A stretch of DNA of 15,334 nt. Origin: an uncultured Opitutaceae bacterium (GTDB lineage Bacteria; Verrucomicrobiota; Verrucomicrobiae; Opitutales; Opitutaceae). The stretch covers positions 1 to 15,334 of the forward strand of contig CAMLSH010000033.1 in assembly GCA_946482625.1 (NCBI GenBank). The letters run 5' to 3'. The number at the start of each line of letters is the position of its first letter. Position 1 is the stretch's first letter. The notes beneath the pieces were generated by a model. That model saw nothing but the letters and a program-made list of their open reading frames with translations. It did no database searches and had not been told where the DNA came from. Shown here one piece after another: positions 12,660 to 15,334 of the stretch. The translations under genes were made by a program, and so were the position numbers.

Positions 12660-15334
12660 TTAGGCGCCGTGACAGTTCTTAAACTTTTTTCCGCTGCCAC
12701 AGGGACACGGATCGTTGCGGCCGACCTTAGGCGTATCGCGACGGATCGTGACGGCCGGCAGTTTGATCTCCTGCTCAGGAGCCGCCTCGGCGACCGCCGT
12801 GCCGCCGGAATCCTGCACCTGCATCGGCGCACCGGAAAGCGAGGAAGCGGGGGCGTTGTCCGGACCAACCGTCCGTGCGCTGCGACTGAGAAGCGCCAGC
12901 ATGTTCTCGAACGCCTGCAGGTTGCTAGCGCTGCGGAAGAGCCCGGTGCAGATCTGCAACCGCACGTTGTTCATGAGCTCTTCGAAGTACTTGTAAGCCT
13001 CGCCCTTGTATTCAACCAGCGGATCCTTCTGGCCGTAACTGCGCAGGCCGACGGCCTGCCGGAGATTTTCCATCTCTGTGAGATGCTCCTGCCAGTGGTG
13101 ATCGATGGCGTTGATCACGACGTAGCGCTCAAGCGAGCCGAGCGCCTCGGGAATCTCGACGGATTCCTTCACTGCGTAAGCTTCTTTGATGCGGTCGACG
13201 ATCCGCTTGGTGAGGACATCGACTTCGCCGCCGGAGAGTTCCTCCACTTTCAGCGAAATAGGGAAGTGCGTGTTAACCCAGCCGACGAGATTTTCGACGG
13301 CGGTGCCGGTCGCTCCGGATTTCTCGCCGTAGCCGGCGGTCTCCAGGCGATTGGCGATCTCCTCTTCGATCTGCTCGAAGATGATGTCTTTCGGCCGCTC
13401 CGCGTGAATGGCGCCGTTGCGGATGCCGTAGATGACTTCGCGCTGCTTGTTGAGAACGTCGTCGTATTGAAGCAGGCGTTTGCGGACGGAGAAATTTTGC
13501 TGCTCCACCTTTTTCTGCGCGCCTTCGATGGAACGATTGAGCCACGGATGCTCAAGCTCCTCGCCTTCCTTCATCGAGCCTTCCATGAGGCGCGACGCGA
13601 GATTGCCCTGCAGGAAGAGGCGCATGAGCTCGTCTTCGAGAGAAAGGAAAAACTTCGTGAGACCGGGATCTCCCTGACGCGAACAACGACCGCGAAGCTG
13701 ACGATCGACGCGGCGGGATTGGTGCCGCTCGGTGCCGATCACGTACAAGCCACCGAGCTCACGGACGCCTTCGCCAAGCTTAATGTCCGTACCACGGCCG
13801 GCCATGTTGGTGGCGATCGTGACAGAACCGCGCTGACCGGCGCGGGCGACGATATCGGCTTCCTGCTCGTGATATTTCGCGTTGAGCACCGTGTGGATCA
13901 CACCGGCGCGCTTGAGCATGCGCGAAAGGACTTCGGATGAATCGACGCTGACGGTACCGACGAGCACCGGCTGGCCGCGATCGTTGGCGGCTTTGATCTC
14001 GTTGACGACCGCGTTGAACTTATCGCGGCGGGTCTTGAAGATGCTGTCGTTTTTATCGATGCGGATGCATGGCTTGTTGGTTGGGATGACCTGCACCGAA
14101 AGGCGGTAGATCTCGTTGAACTCGGTGGCCTCAGTCTCGGCCGTACCGGTCATGCCGCCGAGCTTCTCGTACATGCGGAAATAGTTCTGAATCGTAATGG
14201 TCGCGTAAGTACGCGTCTCCCGCTCGATCGTAACGTTTTCCTTGGCTTCCACCGCTTGGTGAAGACCGTCGGACCAGCGACGACCGGGCATCACGCGGCC
14301 GGTGTTTTCGTCGACGATCATAACCTTGCCTTCCTGGACAACGTACTCGACGTCGCGCTCGTAGAGCGAATAGGCGCGGAGCAACTGGCTGATGGCGTGA
14401 ATCTCTTCGGAGATTTCGCTGTAGCGGTCTTGGGATTTGCGCTTGGTCTCCTCGCGCTGCTCGGGCGTGAGCGCAGCGTCTTTTTCCAGATCGCTGAATT
14501 CTGTCGCGAGATCGGGTAGCACGAACGCGTCGGGATTGTCGGGCCGCAATTTGGTGCGCCCGATTTCGGTAAGGTCGGCCTGGTGCTGACGCTCGTCGAT
14601 GACGTAGAGCAGTTCCTCCTTGAGGCGGTACATCTCCACCTTGTTGAAGTCGCTGTTCATGTCGGTCTCCGTCTTGTCGAGGAGCTTGCGCCACTCGGGC
14701 GTCTCCATGATGCGAAGAAGCTGTTTGTTCTTGGGATGACCGAGCTTCACCTGGAGCAACTTAAACGAGGCCTCGCGTTTTTCATCCGCGGTCGCGCCGG
14801 GTTTTTCGAGCAACTCCTTCGCTTCGCTCGCGAGCTTGTTGCAAAGCCGCATTTGATCGGCGACCAGACGGTCGATGCCGGGCTTGAGCCGGGTGAACGG
14901 CTGTTCGCGCTCGATCGGCGCGGGGCCGGAAATGATCAAAGGCGTGCGCGCTTCGTCCACGAGGATGGAATCGATTTCGTCCACGATGCAGAACCAGTGA
15001 TCACGCTGGACCTGGTCTTCCTTGCGCGTGGCCATGCCATTGTCGCGGAGGTAATCGAAGCCGAACTCGCTCGCGGTGCCGTACGTAATGTCGCGCGAAT
15101 ACATCTCGCGACGCAGATCCGAGGGCATCTGCTGCTGGATGCAACCGGTGGTCAGGCCAAGAAAGTTAAACAGATGCCCCATCCATTCGGAGTCGCGGCG
15201 CGCCAAGTAATCGTTGACCGTGACCAGCTGCGCGTTGCGACCGTTGAGGGCGTTTAGATAAAGGGGGCATGTCGAGACGAGCGTCTTGCCCTCGCCTGTG
15301 GCCATCTCGGAAATGCGGCCCTCATGAATCGCGA
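12660..15334 (-). CDS. secA: Preprotein translocase ATPase SecA (5' end cut by window edge)
   Basis: SecA is the ATP-driven motor that pushes unfolded proteins through SecYEG. About 890 residues are visible; the frame stays open to 15334, reading AIHEGRISE before the Met at 15305, so only about the first 80-100 residues are missing. Counting from that Met, Walker A is TGEGKT (3-8), Walker B VDEID (108-112), and NBD2 has [15 protein letters not shown] and the arginine-finger region [13 protein letters not shown]. The preprotein-binding region, from ISGPA to VDENTGR, is about 95 residues longer than in E. coli. The C-terminus keeps the zinc-binding SEC-C motif, [14 protein letters not shown] (867-880), after a variable linker, so SecB or ribosome contact is likely retained. 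lnt follows on the same strand after 194 bp. Confidence 0.98.
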   Translation of the reverse strand, partial: AIHEGRISEMATGEGKTLVSTCPLYLNALNGRNAQLVTVNDYLARRDSEWMGHLFNFLGLTTGCIQQQMPSDLRREMYSRDITYGTASEFGFDYLRDNGMATRKEDQVQRDHWFCIVDEIDSILVDEARTPLIISGPAPIEREQPFTRLKPGIDRLVADQMRLCNKLASEAKELLEKPGATADEKREASFKLLQVKLGHPKNKQLLRIMETPEWRKLLDKTETDMNSDFNKVEMYRLKEELLYVIDERQHQADLTEIGRTKLRPDNPDAFVLPDLATEFSDLEKDAALTPEQREETKRKSQDRYSEISEEIHAISQLLRAYSLYERDVEYVVQEGKVMIVDENTGRVMPGRRWSDGLHQAVEAKENVTIERETRTYATITIQNYFRMYEKLGGMTGTAETEATEFNEIYRLSVQVIPTNKPCIRIDKNDSIFKTRRDKFNAVVNEIKAANDRGQPVLVGTVSVDSSEVLSRMLKRAGVIHTVLNAKYHEQEADIVARAGQRGSVTIATNMAGRGTDIKLGEGVRELGGLYVIGTERHQSRRVDRQLRGRCSRQGDPGLTKFFLSLEDELMRLFLQGNLASRLMEGSMKEGEELEHPWLNRSIEGAQKKVEQQNFSVRKRLLQYDDVLNKQREVIYGIRNGAIHAERPKDIIFEQIEEEIANRLETAGYGEKSGATGTAVENLVGWVNTHFPISLKVEELSGGEVDVLTKRIVDRIKEAYAVKESVEIPEALGSLERYVVINAIDHHWQEHLTEMENLRQAVGLRSYGQKDPLVEYKGEAYKYFEELMNNVRLQICTGLFRSASNLQAFENMLALLSRSARTVGPDNAPASSLSGAPMQVQDSGGTAVAEAAPEQEIKLPAVTIRRDTPKVGRNDPCPCGSGKKFKNCHGA

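Overview
This window looks like chromosomal DNA from a GC-rich member of the Verrucomicrobiota, most likely an Opitutaceae-like bacterium. The case rests on three things. The long TonB-dependent receptor has the LSPFEVS...GY...GTR N-terminal style that is expanded in that group. SecA carries large insertions of the Bacteroidota/PVC kind in its preprotein-binding region. None of the six visible start codons has a Shine-Dalgarno sequence. The lineage is an inference. No rRNA, tRNA, CRISPR array, insertion sequence or phage gene is visible.

The left two thirds (2-10593) is a carbohydrate-use locus. On the minus strand, read right to left, it has a YicI-type GH31 alpha-xylosidase (4727-7054), a large TonB-dependent outer-membrane receptor (1217-4546) ending in a strong intrinsic terminator (1160-1191), and a LacI-family regulator (2-1081). 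Divergent from the GH31 gene is a secreted GH9 endoglucanase-like enzyme (7428-9116). A cytoplasmic GH1 beta-glucosidase (9241-10593, minus) converges on it. Secreted GH9, GH31 alpha-xylosidase and beta-glucosidase together point to beta-glucan side-chain chemistry such as xyloglucan. The GH9 enzyme would cut the backbone outside the cytoplasm, the receptor would import oligosaccharides across the outer membrane, and the two cytoplasmic exo-enzymes would strip xylose and glucose alternately. No SusD homologue and no inner-membrane transporter lie in the window.

The right third is housekeeping: apolipoprotein N-acyltransferase lnt (10783-12465) and the preprotein translocase ATPase secA (12660 to the window edge, N-terminus missing), both on the minus strand.

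The genes are ordinary members of known families and I see no clearly new protein system. The more interesting signals are in the gaps. They are three operator-like palindromes (1208-1219, 7233-7246, 10724-10739), two leader hairpins with the same hexaloop upstream of the receptor, a 15-bp stem between secA and lnt whose two mismatches are both G-U in the mRNA sense, and a highly structured spacer between the convergent GH9 and GH1 genes.
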